Assembly: GCA_024233115.1 (NCBI GenBank)
Contig: JACKQB010000001.1
Coordinates: 620,001 to 684,000 of the forward strand
Direction: 5' to 3'
DNA: 64,000 nucleotides
DNA from: Akkermansiaceae bacterium
Lineage (GTDB): Bacteria; Verrucomicrobiota; Verrucomicrobiia; Verrucomicrobiales; Akkermansiaceae
Part shown: one piece after another, positions 18,108 through 26,960 of the stretch
How positions within the stretch are numbered: the first letter of the stretch is position 1
Layout of the letters: each line of letters begins with the position of its first letter
Program-made: the position numbers and the translations under genes
Notes under the pieces: model-generated
Seen by the model: only the letters and a program-made list of their open reading frames with translations
Told to the model about the DNA's origin: nothing
Database searches by the model: none

Positions 18108-18402
18108 AGCCGCCTTGCGCAAAAAGTTCCGGTTGAAGACCTCCCGTGCCGGGGAGGAGGAAGGACAACGCCGTCGACTGGGAGTTGGGAGCAATCCAGC
18201 CTGAGAATGAGCAGGTAAAAACGCCAGAACATCGTTGCTCCATCACCGTAAGCGATCAACGCGATGGATTTACAACCCCTCAGCATGAATATCACACAAA
18301 AATTAATCCAGCCCAATCCTCGCTAACGATCAGGGCAAATCTAGTCCCGATAAAAACAAGATTGATGAAACCGAATGGCGTGCGACAATTAACGCCGACA
18401 CA

Positions 18403-18921
18403 ATGGACGTGGCATCACAGGAAATTTTCGAGCAACTTGGTCTGACCGTAAGCGACTTCACCGGGCGTGGGCTGGTGCCATTTGCGGATGCCGATGAACT
18501 GGAGACGGTTCAGGTCGACGAGGATGGTCGGGTCCATGAATTGGTTCCCGCTGCGTGTGCCGCCTGGGAGGCCATGAAACAGGCCGCCCAATGTGATGGC
18601 GTCGAGCTCTATATCGTGTCGGCATTCCGCAGTATTGCCCGACAGGCGGAGATTGTCCGTGCCAAGTTTCTAGCAGGCCAGGGGAATGATGAGATTTTCG
18701 CCGTATCCGCTCCTCCAGGATTCAGTGAACACCACACCGGTCGGGCAATCGATGTCTCGGCACCCGGCGAAGCCGTTCTGGAGGCAGAGTTCGAGCAATC
18801 CTCCGCCTTTGACTGGCTCGAGCGGAACGCCACGAGGTTTGGTTTCACGATGACCTATCCGCGCGACAATACTTATGGCTTTTCCTACGAACCCTGGCAC
18901 TGGTGTTATCATGGTGACTAA
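18403..18921 (+). CDS. VanY-type D,D/L,D-carboxypeptidase (M15)
   Basis: A 172-residue M15B peptidase. The zinc site is readable: YIVSAFRSIARQ, then SEHHTGRAIDVS (His and Asp ligands) and EPWHWCYHG (catalytic Glu/His region). There is no signal peptide, so it may act in the cytoplasm or be exported by another route. It trims terminal D-Ala or related residues from peptidoglycan peptides. The insertion sequence ends 61 bp upstream and may have displaced part of its promoter; TTGATG-16-GACAAT at 18362-18389 could drive it now. The next gene encodes VanW. Confidence 0.88.
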   Translation: MDVASQEIFEQLGLTVSDFTGRGLVPFADADELETVQVDEDGRVHELVPAACAAWEAMKQAAQCDGVELYIVSAFRSIARQAEIVRAKFLAGQGNDEIFAVSAPPGFSEHHTGRAIDVSAPGEAVLEAEFEQSSAFDWLERNATRFGFTMTYPRDNTYGFSYEPWHWCYHGD

Positions 18922-18933
18922 CAATTTTTGCGT

Positions 18934-19752
18934 GTGACCTCCATCCCTGAACCCATCAAGCGCAGCAAGATTCGGCAGTTGCTTGGAAAGGAATTCTATA
19001 TCCTCAGGCGCCACCTCGATTGGAAATTCGGTGGTAAAAAATGGGCACAGAAAGATGACGGCTCATTTGCTGGCGAGACAGTATTCGAGCACCGCTCTAC
19101 CATTCTTCGCAAGCTGAGGGATGTCGACATGCAACTGCAGCGCAACAAACGGACCAACCTGGAGCTTGCCATTGCGCATCTCGACCAGATGGTCATCCAC
19201 CGCGGCGAGACTTTTTCCGTCTGGAGAAATGTCGGCAGGCCGACCAAGGCGAAGGGATACCTCGATGGGCTGGTTTTAAAGCAGGGGCAAATGGCCAGCG
19301 GTACCGGCGGCGGACTTTGCCAGTTAGGGAACCTGCTGTTCTGGCTCTTTGCCCACAGTCCACTCACCGTGACCGAGCGTTACCGGCATGGATATGATGT
19401 TTTTCCCGATGTCAACCGCACGGTTCCCTTCGGTGCCGGTGCGACGCTTTCCTATAACCACATCGACCTCCAAGTGCTCAACGATACGATCTACGATTTT
19501 AAAGTCGAGCTGTGGCTCGATGAGAAATACCTGCACGGTCGACTCCTTTGTGAGTGCCGGTTGGAAAACTCCTACCGGGTGGAAGAGCGGAACCACCGGA
19601 TCAAACAACAGTTCTGGGGTGGCTATTCGCGGCACAACGAAATAGTCAGGATTGAAACCGATCCCGAAGGCAATGAATCGGAACAGTTGCTGGTCAAAAA
19701 CGATGCCATCATGATGTACAGTCCTCTACTCGAAGATCGCACAGAGGGGTGA
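18934..19752 (+). CDS. VanW family protein
   Basis: A 272-residue protein; a GTG at 18934 or a TTG at 18928 are the available starts, 12 or 6 bp after the VanY stop. The VanW core is clear: NLELAIAHLDQMVIHRGETF, VGRPTKAKGYLDGLV, GTGGGLCQLGNLLFWL, ERYRHGYDVFPD and PFGAGATLSYNHIDL. VanW function is unknown although it occurs in some glycopeptide-resistance loci. Here there is no vanHAX or VanS/R, so a general cell-wall role with the adjacent carboxypeptidase is more likely. Confidence 0.88.
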   Translation: MTSIPEPIKRSKIRQLLGKEFYILRRHLDWKFGGKKWAQKDDGSFAGETVFEHRSTILRKLRDVDMQLQRNKRTNLELAIAHLDQMVIHRGETFSVWRNVGRPTKAKGYLDGLVLKQGQMASGTGGGLCQLGNLLFWLFAHSPLTVTERYRHGYDVFPDVNRTVPFGAGATLSYNHIDLQVLNDTIYDFKVELWLDEKYLHGRLLCECRLENSYRVEERNHRIKQQFWGGYSRHNEIVRIETDPEGNESEQLLVKNDAIMMYSPLLEDRTEG

Positions 19753-19763
19753 CGACGGTTAGC

Positions 19764-20966
19764 CTACTCCTCATCCACTGTCTCATCGCGTTGGTAGATG
19801 GGGAGCTGGCGGTAGGGGACGGTGAAGGCGAGTACCATCATGGAGGTGCCGTAAACATCGCCTGCCTCCCGGCTATACCACGAGCCGTCGTCCTTTTGTT
19901 TGGGAAGATAGTTGTCATACATCCAGGTGGCATATTGCTCCCAGTATTTGCCCCCGAGTTGGAACATCCCCTGGGCATTGTAGTAGTTGCCATAGATCTC
20001 AAACTGCTGGCTGCCGAGCGACTGGTAGGTTTTTAGAATGAAATCACCGGCTTTCAGAGTGGAGGGTTTGCCGTGCTCGCCACAGAGTTCAAGGCAGAGC
20101 AGCCCCATGCCGGTCAGGGTGGTTTTATGGTCGTCGGTTCCGGTGTAGCCGAAGGTGCCGGTTTTTTCATTGTGGTGACGATAGAGGTAGGCGACGGCGT
20201 CGGCAATGGCCTTGTCGGGCACGGCAGCACCATTGAGCTTGGCTGAACGAAGTGCCATCAGCGCCCAGCCGCTGCATGATGTGTCACTACTGTTGGACGC
20301 GGCATGATAACGCCAGCCGCCCTGGTCGCGGTCATTCTTTTTAACCTCCTGGGCCTGAAGGATGAGTTTGAGTGCCTTGGGTAGGGCCTCGTCGATTTTT
20401 TTCTGTCGGCCAGGGTCCACCATCCCTGAAACCTCGGATAAAAAGAGGGTTGAGATGCAGTGGGCATACATGGGGCCGGAGCCGGCATTACCCGCTTCAA
20501 ACACACCACTGGATTTCTGGTGGGAGAGGATGAAGTCAATGCTGAGATTGATGTTATCAGCAAAAGGCCCCTCGGTGGGCAGGTGGCCCTTGGAAAGAAA
20601 CGCCATGCCGGCAAGCGCGGGGATACCCGTGGAATCACCAAAACGTTCGGGGAATGAGCCGTCTTTGTTCTGAACCTGGGCAAGGTAGTTGAGTCCCTTT
20701 TCAATGCTGGGGTCGACCCTGTCTCTGTATTTGGAAAATACGGTTTTGGGTGACTCTTGGGCGGAGCTGAAACTAGTTAGACAAAGAAGAAGGGTGACGG
20801 CGATCCATCGCTTTGGAGTGCGGCGAGGTATCGCCGCTTTTGAATGACCCTTGCGTGTGAGTTGGTTATTCGACCTGATAGAGTACAGCGACTTCTTCTC
20901 GAGAAATAACATTTTCCCTGATTCCAAAGCGGCGATACCTCGCCGCACTCCAAAGATGCCTATCAT
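19764..20966 (-). CDS. Alpha-toroid (squalene-cyclase-like repeat) exported protein
   Basis: A 400-residue frame. The start ATG overlaps the preceding gene's stop (TAATG), indicating coupling. Residues about 53-70 look like a signal peptide (IAVTLLLCLTSFSSAQ), but about 50 residues precede it, most of them encoded by a repeat element at 20811-20955. No in-frame ATG, GTG or TTG is visible right at the signal region, so the element may have been inserted into the gene's 5' end. The mature part has toroid repeats (IEKGLNYLAQVQNKDGSF, RDQGGWRYHAASN, TFGYTGTDD, QKDDGSWYSREAGDVYGTS) as in prenyltransferase/squalene oxidase-repeat proteins. Last gene of the MoxR operon; substrate unknown. Confidence 0.8.
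   Translation of the reverse strand: MIGIFGVRRGIAALESGKMLFLEKKSLYSIRSNNQLTRKGHSKAAIPRRTPKRWIAVTLLLCLTSFSSAQESPKTVFSKYRDRVDPSIEKGLNYLAQVQNKDGSFPERFGDSTGIPALAGMAFLSKGHLPTEGPFADNINLSIDFILSHQKSSGVFEAGNAGSGPMYAHCISTLFLSEVSGMVDPGRQKKIDEALPKALKLILQAQEVKKNDRDQGGWRYHAASNSSDTSCSGWALMALRSAKLNGAAVPDKAIADAVAYLYRHHNEKTGTFGYTGTDDHKTTLTGMGLLCLELCGEHGKPSTLKAGDFILKTYQSLGSQQFEIYGNYYNAQGMFQLGGKYWEQYATWMYDNYLPKQKDDGSWYSREAGDVYGTSMMVLAFTVPYRQLPIYQRDETVDEE
20811..20955. repeat. MITE/REP-like element, copy 1
   Basis: A 35-base arm at 20811-20845 (starts CTTTGGAGTGCGGCGAGG) and its inverted copy at 20921-20955 differ at one position. Each arm is itself a hairpin, GCGGCGA-GGTA-TCGCCGC. The 75 bp between are unrelated. 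The whole element lies in frame inside the first 55 codons of the toroid gene. Confidence 0.88.
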
Positions 20967-23900
20967 TATTTTTCCTCCTTTCCTTCGCGGGCGACTTCTT
21001 GGAAATATTTCTTAACGAGGTTGCGATAGTCTTCGGGGATGCCTGCCGCCTCGCTGCCGCCGACGTCCGAGCGCATCATGGCCTTGAGTTTTTCCCAGTC
21101 CTTGAGTGAGACACCCAGCTTGGCAAGCTCGGGTGGGACACCGGGGTCGGGGGTGGGTAAACGAGGACCGGCGTCGGGTCTGTCTCCCTCGCCGGGTGTC
21201 GGTTGTTTGGGTTCACCCGGTTCACCCTGCTGGGCTTGGGCTTGCCCTTGCTCGCCGGGTTTTTGGCCTCGCTGCATGTTTTGCATTGCCTGTTCGGCGA
21301 GCTGACTGAGAGCTTCAGCCGCCTCTTGGGATGCCTGGGCGGCCTCGGCGGGAGAATCGGCCTGGGCGGCGTCGGCGGCTTTTTGGTAAGCATCCGCGAG
21401 CTGTTTGTTGTCGGCTGGCGCCTGATTGTCCGGTGCTTTTTGTCGGGCAGCCTGGGCTGCTTGCTGGGCGGCTTGGGCATCGAGCTGGGCGGCTTCGGCA
21501 TCCAGCGCTTCGGCGGCTTGATCGAGAGCCTCGGCTGCCTTGTCATTGCGGTCGGCTGCGGCTTCCTGGTTTCCTTGCCCGGCCTGTTTGGCGGCTTCCC
21601 TGGCGTGATCATCGGCTTGTTGGGCGGCCTGTTCGGCTTGTGCCCTTTCACCGGATTTTCCATCGATTTCAGGGATGGCCTCGATGTCGTCGGCGAGTTC
21701 CTTTGCGGCTCCGGCTTGAAGTTCTTGCAGGGCTTCCAGTGCCTTGTCGGCATCGCCATCGCCGAGCGCCTCGAGAGCTTGCGCGACTTTCTCCTGACGT
21801 TCTGCTAGATTCTGAAGCTCGGGGTCGGCTTTGTCTCCTTGATCATGTTTTTCTCCTTGGTTGGCTTTTTCCTGCGCAGCCTCTTTGGCTTTGGGTTTGG
21901 CGAGTGCTTCAAGTTTTTCCGCGGCTTCGCGAGCGGCGTCTGCGGCTTTTTCGGGTTGGTCTTGGCGGATTTCGTCGAGGGCTTTTTTAGCTTCGGCGAC
22001 GGCCTCGGGTAATTGGTCGGCGCGCTTCTCGCGTTGTTGCCGGGCCTCGTCGAGTTGCTCTTTGGCTTGTTGATGTATACCTTCCTGTTCCTTTTCAATT
22101 TGCTGACGGATGTCTTCCGCCAGCTTTTTCTTGTCCTTCCCTGGGTCGGCCTGCTTGTCGGGTTGATTTTTTTTCTGTCCCTGGGCTTGGCGTGTCAGGT
22201 CTTCGAGTTGCTCTTGTTTCTCGCTGAGGTCGCGTGCCTCGTCGGCGAGTTGACGTGCTTTCTCAGCCTGTTTTTTAGCGGCCTCGGCTTTGGCTTCGGG
22301 GCGTTCGTTGACTTCGCGGCGAAGTTCTTCCTGGACTTCACGTTGTTTCTGTTTCCAGTCGTCTGCCGCTTTCTGCTGCTGCCTTTCCTGCTGCCTGGCT
22401 TCTTGTTTATTTTCAGGAGTTTGTTGTTGGTCCTGTGCATCGGCCTGTTTGTCCGCCTGGCGGGCGAGGTCCCTTTCCTTTTGGGCCAGCTCGTTGAGTT
22501 TGGCGACGTCCTCGACCTGCTGGCGGTCCTTCTCAATCTCCTGACGCATTTTCTCGATTTCCTCGAGAGCTTCATCCGCAGCCTTGCGGGCATGATCGAG
22601 TTGTTGTTGTTTTTCCTCCGGAGTGTCCTGCAGGGGGGATGTCTCCAGTTTTTCACGTGCCTCTTTGACTTTCTCGGCGGCCTTTCCAGCCTTGTCCGCT
22701 TTGGGGGCATGCACGGTGTTTTCCATTCGCTCGGCGAGTTCTTCCAAGGCTTTTTCGGCTTTGGCCAGTTTATCACGTGCTTCCTCAAGTTGCTTTTGGG
22801 TGTGTTTGGGCAGCTCTTCCTGTTTGATGTCTTCGCGATGGGCGTCCATCTTTTGTTTGGCCTCCCTGATGTCTCTGGCTGCCGCCTCGGCGGTTTCGCG
22901 TATATCCGACTCCTGGGCCCGGAGTTCTTGTCGAACCAGGGACTCGGCCGAGCGGGAAATTTTCAGCACGATGGTTTCAGATTCGCCGATATTGGCGCCG
23001 CCCAGCTTGTCGGGTCGGTTATCCTTGATACGGAGCTTCAGTTTGACTTCCCGGGCCTTGGGGTGCTGTTCGATCAGGGCGCCGACGTAAACGGGGATTT
23101 CACCATTCCATAGCGGCTTTTTCGATCGCTTCACCTTGGTAGGGAGCAGCTGCGGCAAGGGGGCGGCTTGATTGCCGTTGATTTCCACAAGGAGTTCGGC
23201 GGTCTGGAGACCCACCTCTTCGAGCACCTGGTAGGTGATGGTGAACTGGTCGCTGGGTTTGACACGCAACTCGCGTTTCACGGGTGTTAGAATGCTGACG
23301 ACCGGTGCTTCATCGGGCAGGGCTTTGACCGGAAAACGGGCCGCTTCGATGACGTGGCCAAGACGGTGTTTAAGCACGATGGTGCCCACGCCTGACTGAT
23401 TGCCATCCATCGGAAAATCGATTGAGATACGACCACCCGTGGCGCTGCCTTCGATTTTTACCGGGCTGATTTCTTTCCCATCGATCAGGAATGTCCCTGA
23501 ATCCACAGGAGTGTTAGGCGTGCCATTCAAATGAATCCGGGTTCCTACAATGGCCTGGACGCCCTTGGGGTCGAGTTGATGTCTGACGGGTGCCCAACCG
23601 GTGTAGTCTGGGTAGTTGTAGTTGACATCCAGCCGTGCCAACCTTGGTTGTGGCCAGACGGTGACTTTGTAAGCATCACTTTCGTTTCTTCCTGCAGTGA
23701 CTCGATAGCTGAAGCTTTCGCGTGCGGTGGCAAGTTGATAGACGGCGACATGTTTACCATCCTCCTTGGTTGAAAAATGAAGACGTTCCCGGGTGACATC
23801 CCCGTTTTCACGGGTGGTTTCCAGCGTCAGGACATCGTCTTCTGATCCTTGGTAGAGGACCTTGATCTCGATCTTGTCGTTTTCCAACACCTCAAGGTTC

Positions 23901-24502
23901 CCAGGGACAATATCAAAGGCGATGGCACCTGCATTACCGGCTTGGGAAAATGGCGCGACTGCGCGGACGAAGAGTCGGCCAATTTGTTCGGGCCAGATGG
24001 AGAAGAGCATAACAAAGGCAGTCACCAGCCCTGCGGCTGGCCAGAACCACGCCAGGACCTTTTTCGAGCGAACCTCAAGCACCGGGTTGAGATCCTTGAC
24101 GTCGAGTTCCGCCTCGTGGACGAGTTCCTTGAGAAGGTTTTCGGAAACACCTGGTCTTGATGAGCCGACGAGTTCCAGCGAAGTGCTGATTCTTTCCTGG
24201 ATGCCAGGGTGTTTGACTTCCAGCCATCGTGCCACCTGGAGAAGCTCGATTTTCCGATTCAGGGGTTTGAGGAAGAGACGCCAGAACGAACCAGCGGTTA
24301 CCAGAACGAGTCCGAAGAACAAGGCCCATCTGATAGAGGATGAGAGCGGGGCGAATAAGTAGTCGGCCGCCATGAGCACTGACACAGAGGCAAGTGTCAG
24401 GGTGAGGACTCCGAGCATGCCTCTGAAAAACTGTAGACGTCGCACCCGTCGGAGGACGGCCTCGAGGCGTTCCGTGATCTGGCTGGGTAGTTTGTCTTTC
24501 AT
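20966..24502 (-). CDS. Giant coiled-coil membrane protein (DUF4175-like)
   Basis: About 1,178 residues from ATG 24502 (MKDKLPSQITERLEAVLRRV); a GTG at 24547 would overlap the upstream gene. Two N-terminal transmembrane helices (GVLTLTLASVSVLMAAD; WALFFGLVLVTAGSFW), then a further hydrophobic segment near residue 165 (WFWPAAGLVTAFVMLFS). A beta-rich extracytoplasmic region (about 190-530) precedes roughly 550 residues of very charged Ala/Glu/Gln/Lys coiled coil, then a Pro/Gly-rich stretch and a short conserved tail (DWEKLKAMMRSDVGG). It resembles DUF4175-type proteins that accompany MoxR/VWA operons. Likely a structural or scaffold member of the system. Confidence 0.75.
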   Translation of the reverse strand: MKDKLPSQITERLEAVLRRVRRLQFFRGMLGVLTLTLASVSVLMAADYLFAPLSSSIRWALFFGLVLVTAGSFWRLFLKPLNRKIELLQVARWLEVKHPGIQERISTSLELVGSSRPGVSENLLKELVHEAELDVKDLNPVLEVRSKKVLAWFWPAAGLVTAFVMLFSIWPEQIGRLFVRAVAPFSQAGNAGAIAFDIVPGNLEVLENDKIEIKVLYQGSEDDVLTLETTRENGDVTRERLHFSTKEDGKHVAVYQLATARESFSYRVTAGRNESDAYKVTVWPQPRLARLDVNYNYPDYTGWAPVRHQLDPKGVQAIVGTRIHLNGTPNTPVDSGTFLIDGKEISPVKIEGSATGGRISIDFPMDGNQSGVGTIVLKHRLGHVIEAARFPVKALPDEAPVVSILTPVKRELRVKPSDQFTITYQVLEEVGLQTAELLVEINGNQAAPLPQLLPTKVKRSKKPLWNGEIPVYVGALIEQHPKAREVKLKLRIKDNRPDKLGGANIGESETIVLKISRSAESLVRQELRAQESDIRETAEAAARDIREAKQKMDAHREDIKQEELPKHTQKQLEEARDKLAKAEKALEELAERMENTVHAPKADKAGKAAEKVKEAREKLETSPLQDTPEEKQQQLDHARKAADEALEEIEKMRQEIEKDRQQVEDVAKLNELAQKERDLARQADKQADAQDQQQTPENKQEARQQERQQQKAADDWKQKQREVQEELRREVNERPEAKAEAAKKQAEKARQLADEARDLSEKQEQLEDLTRQAQGQKKNQPDKQADPGKDKKKLAEDIRQQIEKEQEGIHQQAKEQLDEARQQREKRADQLPEAVAEAKKALDEIRQDQPEKAADAAREAAEKLEALAKPKAKEAAQEKANQGEKHDQGDKADPELQNLAERQEKVAQALEALGDGDADKALEALQELQAGAAKELADDIEAIPEIDGKSGERAQAEQAAQQADDHAREAAKQAGQGNQEAAADRNDKAAEALDQAAEALDAEAAQLDAQAAQQAAQAARQKAPDNQAPADNKQLADAYQKAADAAQADSPAEAAQASQEAAEALSQLAEQAMQNMQRGQKPGEQGQAQAQQGEPGEPKQPTPGEGDRPDAGPRLPTPDPGVPPELAKLGVSLKDWEKLKAMMRSDVGGSEAAGIPEDYRNLVKKYFQEVAREGKEEK

Positions 24503-24530
24503 TTGCAAATGAGGTTGGGGTGATAAGTAA

Positions 24531-26960
24531 CTACGGCAATCCGGCACCTCTTCTTACCATCCACTCGGCGGTGAGAACGGCAAGGAGGATGATGAGCAGT
24601 AACCAATGATCCCAGAGAGTAGTCTCTCGTAACTCTTCCCGGGTTTCATCGCCAGTTAAAAACAGGGAGGCTAGGGAAGAGGATTGACCAGGCTCAATCA
24701 CGCGACCACCGGAAAGCTCGGCAATGGTTTCGAGTAACGGGCGGTTGAGAGTGGTCTCGGACAATTCGACCGGGCTCTTGGCACCGAGCACCCTGATGCC
24801 TGTTGTTACCGATGCATCCGAGCCTCCCAGGAGCGTGCCTACCTCGGAACCCTGGAGGGTGATCTCGTAGTTTCCTTGTTGCGCAAAGGGGCCGGCGAGT
24901 GCCCGGTGCAGGCCATTGGAGCCATCGATGTATGGCATCGGGAAGGAGGCGATTTGTTTGCCGTTGAGGTGGACCAGGGCGTGCAGACTGGGGTCTTTGA
25001 CCGGGAGTAGATCCTTGTCCCTTAACCTGGCGGTTATCTCCACGCGGTCATCCGCCGAGTAAGTGAGTTGGTCGGTGCCGAGTCGGACACCTGCGACACC
25101 TGAGCGTAGGTTGGGACCTGCTCCCCAGCGCACCAGCTGTCCCCAGAAGCGGTGGTGGTGAACGTCACCGACTCCTTCACGAAGCCGCCAGGTCCTGTCG
25201 GTGAGCAGCATGGCCACTTTGCCATTGCCGACCTGTTGGGCGACAAGAAGCGCGTTCTTTTGCTCTTCTTGTTTTTGTTTTGTCAGCTTGTCAAGTGCGC
25301 TGTCCAGGTCTTCGGCAGAGCGGGGTGCTGTGGCTGATTTTTCAGATTCTGGTTTTGCCATCAGCAGGACCTCGGCTCCTTTTTTGACCCCGGTGATCGG
25401 GTGGCGCCAGCGCATGACCGGGAAATCCGACCAAAGACGCGCATTTTCAATCCCACTATCCGATTGAGCCGTAACCGGGTGGTTTCGACCTTCAGACGTG
25501 AGAGTCATTTTAAAAGCTTTTTCACCGGAGCCGAAGTAGGTGCGTGCTGTGAGGTTGTATTCGACGGGGAGGAGTTTTTCTAACACTGGATCGCGATGTG
25601 CATGCGGCATCCAGCGAGGGCCGGCGACCGCGACCAGCAGGGCACCCCGATCCTGCACGCAGCTCTGAAGGATTTTCCAATGGTAATCCGTCAGCGCATC
25701 TGGAGCGATGTCACCGAGGATGATGACATCAAATTTTCTCCATTCCTCTTCCGAGCCGGGTAGTTGGGTGGCTCTGGCATCGCCAAATGGCCGGGCGGCG
25801 GAGGCTACGACGGGTTCATCTTTCTGGCCTTCAATGCGATCGGGGTTCAGCAGGACGTATTGAAGGTGGATGGACTTGTCCCGACCGTAAAAGAGGTTGC
25901 GCAAATAGCGGAATTCCCATCGGGCGTGTGAGTCGATGATGAGGACGTTGGTGCGGGCATCGGTAACGGCGGTTTCGAACGACCAGCTGTTATTGTTTTT
26001 AAAGCGTTCGCCGTCCATGGCACTCATTTCGAGGCGGTAGCCAGTGACGCCACCTTTATCGGGAGTGTGGCGGAACTTGATTTCCTCGCGATGCCTGTCC
26101 TGGGCGATGGAGATGGTGCGCTCCTCAAGAACGGTGTCGCCTTGGAGTAATTTTACCTTGGCCTGTTTGCCGCGATAGCCGTCGAACTTTAGTCGGGCGG
26201 ACACCCGGATGCGGTCGCCGAGATAGACAGCATCTGGTGATAACACGGAAAGAATCGCCGCATCCCGGGGCGGGGCATCGCTACCGAGGGCAACGGCCGC
26301 GATCGGGGCATCCAGGATGCCAAAGCGCCGCGCGACATCCTCGACCCTGCCGGGGCGGTTGTGACGACCATCACTGAGTAAGACAACCCCACCTAGATTA
26401 TCAGCAGGGATTTGTTCGAGCACGGTTGACAGTGCACCTGCTAGATCGGTGGATTGATTCCATCCGTCGTTGGGTGTCTGTTTCGTAGAAAGGACCTTGC
26501 GGGCGGCACGGAGTGTGCGGACGTTGACTTTACCATCGAGCACTTTGAGTAAACCACTCTCATCTAGGGCGCGCTGGCCGATTTCCTGGCGGGTCTCTCC
26601 TTGCCCGTCGTCTTTCAAATGCATGGATGCCGAGTCATCGATCAGAACAACGACTTCGCGCAGGATTTCCCGTTCGACCTTCCTGCTCCAGACCGGTTGT
26701 AAAAGCATCCAGAGAAGTCCGAGTAGAGCGATGAGCCGAAGGGTCAGTAACCAGCGCCCTTTGCGGGGGGCTACGGCACTGCGTTCGTAACGATAGAGCC
26801 AGAAAATGAGTTCTGCGGCGAGGGCGCCAGTGGCCGCCACCGACATGATCGACCAACTGGTGCCGTATTGTAATCCCCGTCCGAGGAGCCAGAACAGCCC
26901 CCACAGGGTGAGAAAACCGGCCAGTAATCGGATGGCGCTATGGAGCAAGGTCCCGGTCAT
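24531..26960 (-). CDS. VWA domain membrane protein with GATase-like region
   Basis: An 809-residue membrane protein. Three N-terminal hydrophobic helices lie within residues 1-90, followed by a von Willebrand factor A domain with the MIDAS start VVVLIDDSASMHLKDD (Asp109, Ser110, Ser112) and GGVVLLSDGRHNRPG. The middle part (about 330-520) contains a class I glutamine amidotransferase-like fold (TNVLIIDSHARWEFRYLRN, KFDVIILGDIAP) without an evident catalytic cysteine. A C-terminal transmembrane helix ends the protein (LLIILLAVLTAEWMV). It overlaps the upstream BatA/PA14 gene by 4 bp (ATGA). Probable partner of the MoxR ATPase. Confidence 0.85.
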   Translation of the reverse strand: MTGTLLHSAIRLLAGFLTLWGLFWLLGRGLQYGTSWSIMSVAATGALAAELIFWLYRYERSAVAPRKGRWLLTLRLIALLGLLWMLLQPVWSRKVEREILREVVVLIDDSASMHLKDDGQGETRQEIGQRALDESGLLKVLDGKVNVRTLRAARKVLSTKQTPNDGWNQSTDLAGALSTVLEQIPADNLGGVVLLSDGRHNRPGRVEDVARRFGILDAPIAAVALGSDAPPRDAAILSVLSPDAVYLGDRIRVSARLKFDGYRGKQAKVKLLQGDTVLEERTISIAQDRHREEIKFRHTPDKGGVTGYRLEMSAMDGERFKNNNSWSFETAVTDARTNVLIIDSHARWEFRYLRNLFYGRDKSIHLQYVLLNPDRIEGQKDEPVVASAARPFGDARATQLPGSEEEWRKFDVIILGDIAPDALTDYHWKILQSCVQDRGALLVAVAGPRWMPHAHRDPVLEKLLPVEYNLTARTYFGSGEKAFKMTLTSEGRNHPVTAQSDSGIENARLWSDFPVMRWRHPITGVKKGAEVLLMAKPESEKSATAPRSAEDLDSALDKLTKQKQEEQKNALLVAQQVGNGKVAMLLTDRTWRLREGVGDVHHHRFWGQLVRWGAGPNLRSGVAGVRLGTDQLTYSADDRVEITARLRDKDLLPVKDPSLHALVHLNGKQIASFPMPYIDGSNGLHRALAGPFAQQGNYEITLQGSEVGTLLGGSDASVTTGIRVLGAKSPVELSETTLNRPLLETIAELSGGRVIEPGQSSSLASLFLTGDETREELRETTLWDHWLLLIILLAVLTAEWMVRRGAGLP

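Larger units (their letters stand above)
16666..18335 (+). mobile_element. IS1380-family-like insertion sequence, complete
   Basis: A 1,670-bp element bounded by imperfect terminal inverted repeats. The left end (16666-16689) starts CCCTAATCATTAGCGA and the right end, read inward, starts CCCTGATCGTTAGCGA; 19 of 24 positions match. It is flanked by a perfect 7-bp direct repeat CAAATCT at 16659-16665 and 18336-18342. It contains one transposase gene with its own promoter. About 200 bp after the transposase are non-coding. Intact ends and duplication point to a recent insertion. The IS1380 assignment comes from the transposase. Confidence 0.88.

Noticed and set aside
18403..19752. A glycopeptide (vancomycin) resistance cluster
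   Set aside because: Only VanY and VanW homologues are present; there is no vanH, vanA-type ligase, vanX or VanRS pair, so resistance is not supported.
22013..23113. Long plus-strand open frame (366 residues) opposite the coiled-coil gene
   Set aside because: It is Phe/Leu/Gly-rich noise mirroring the Glu/Gln/Ala-rich coiled coil on the minus strand, which has conserved ends and operon context.
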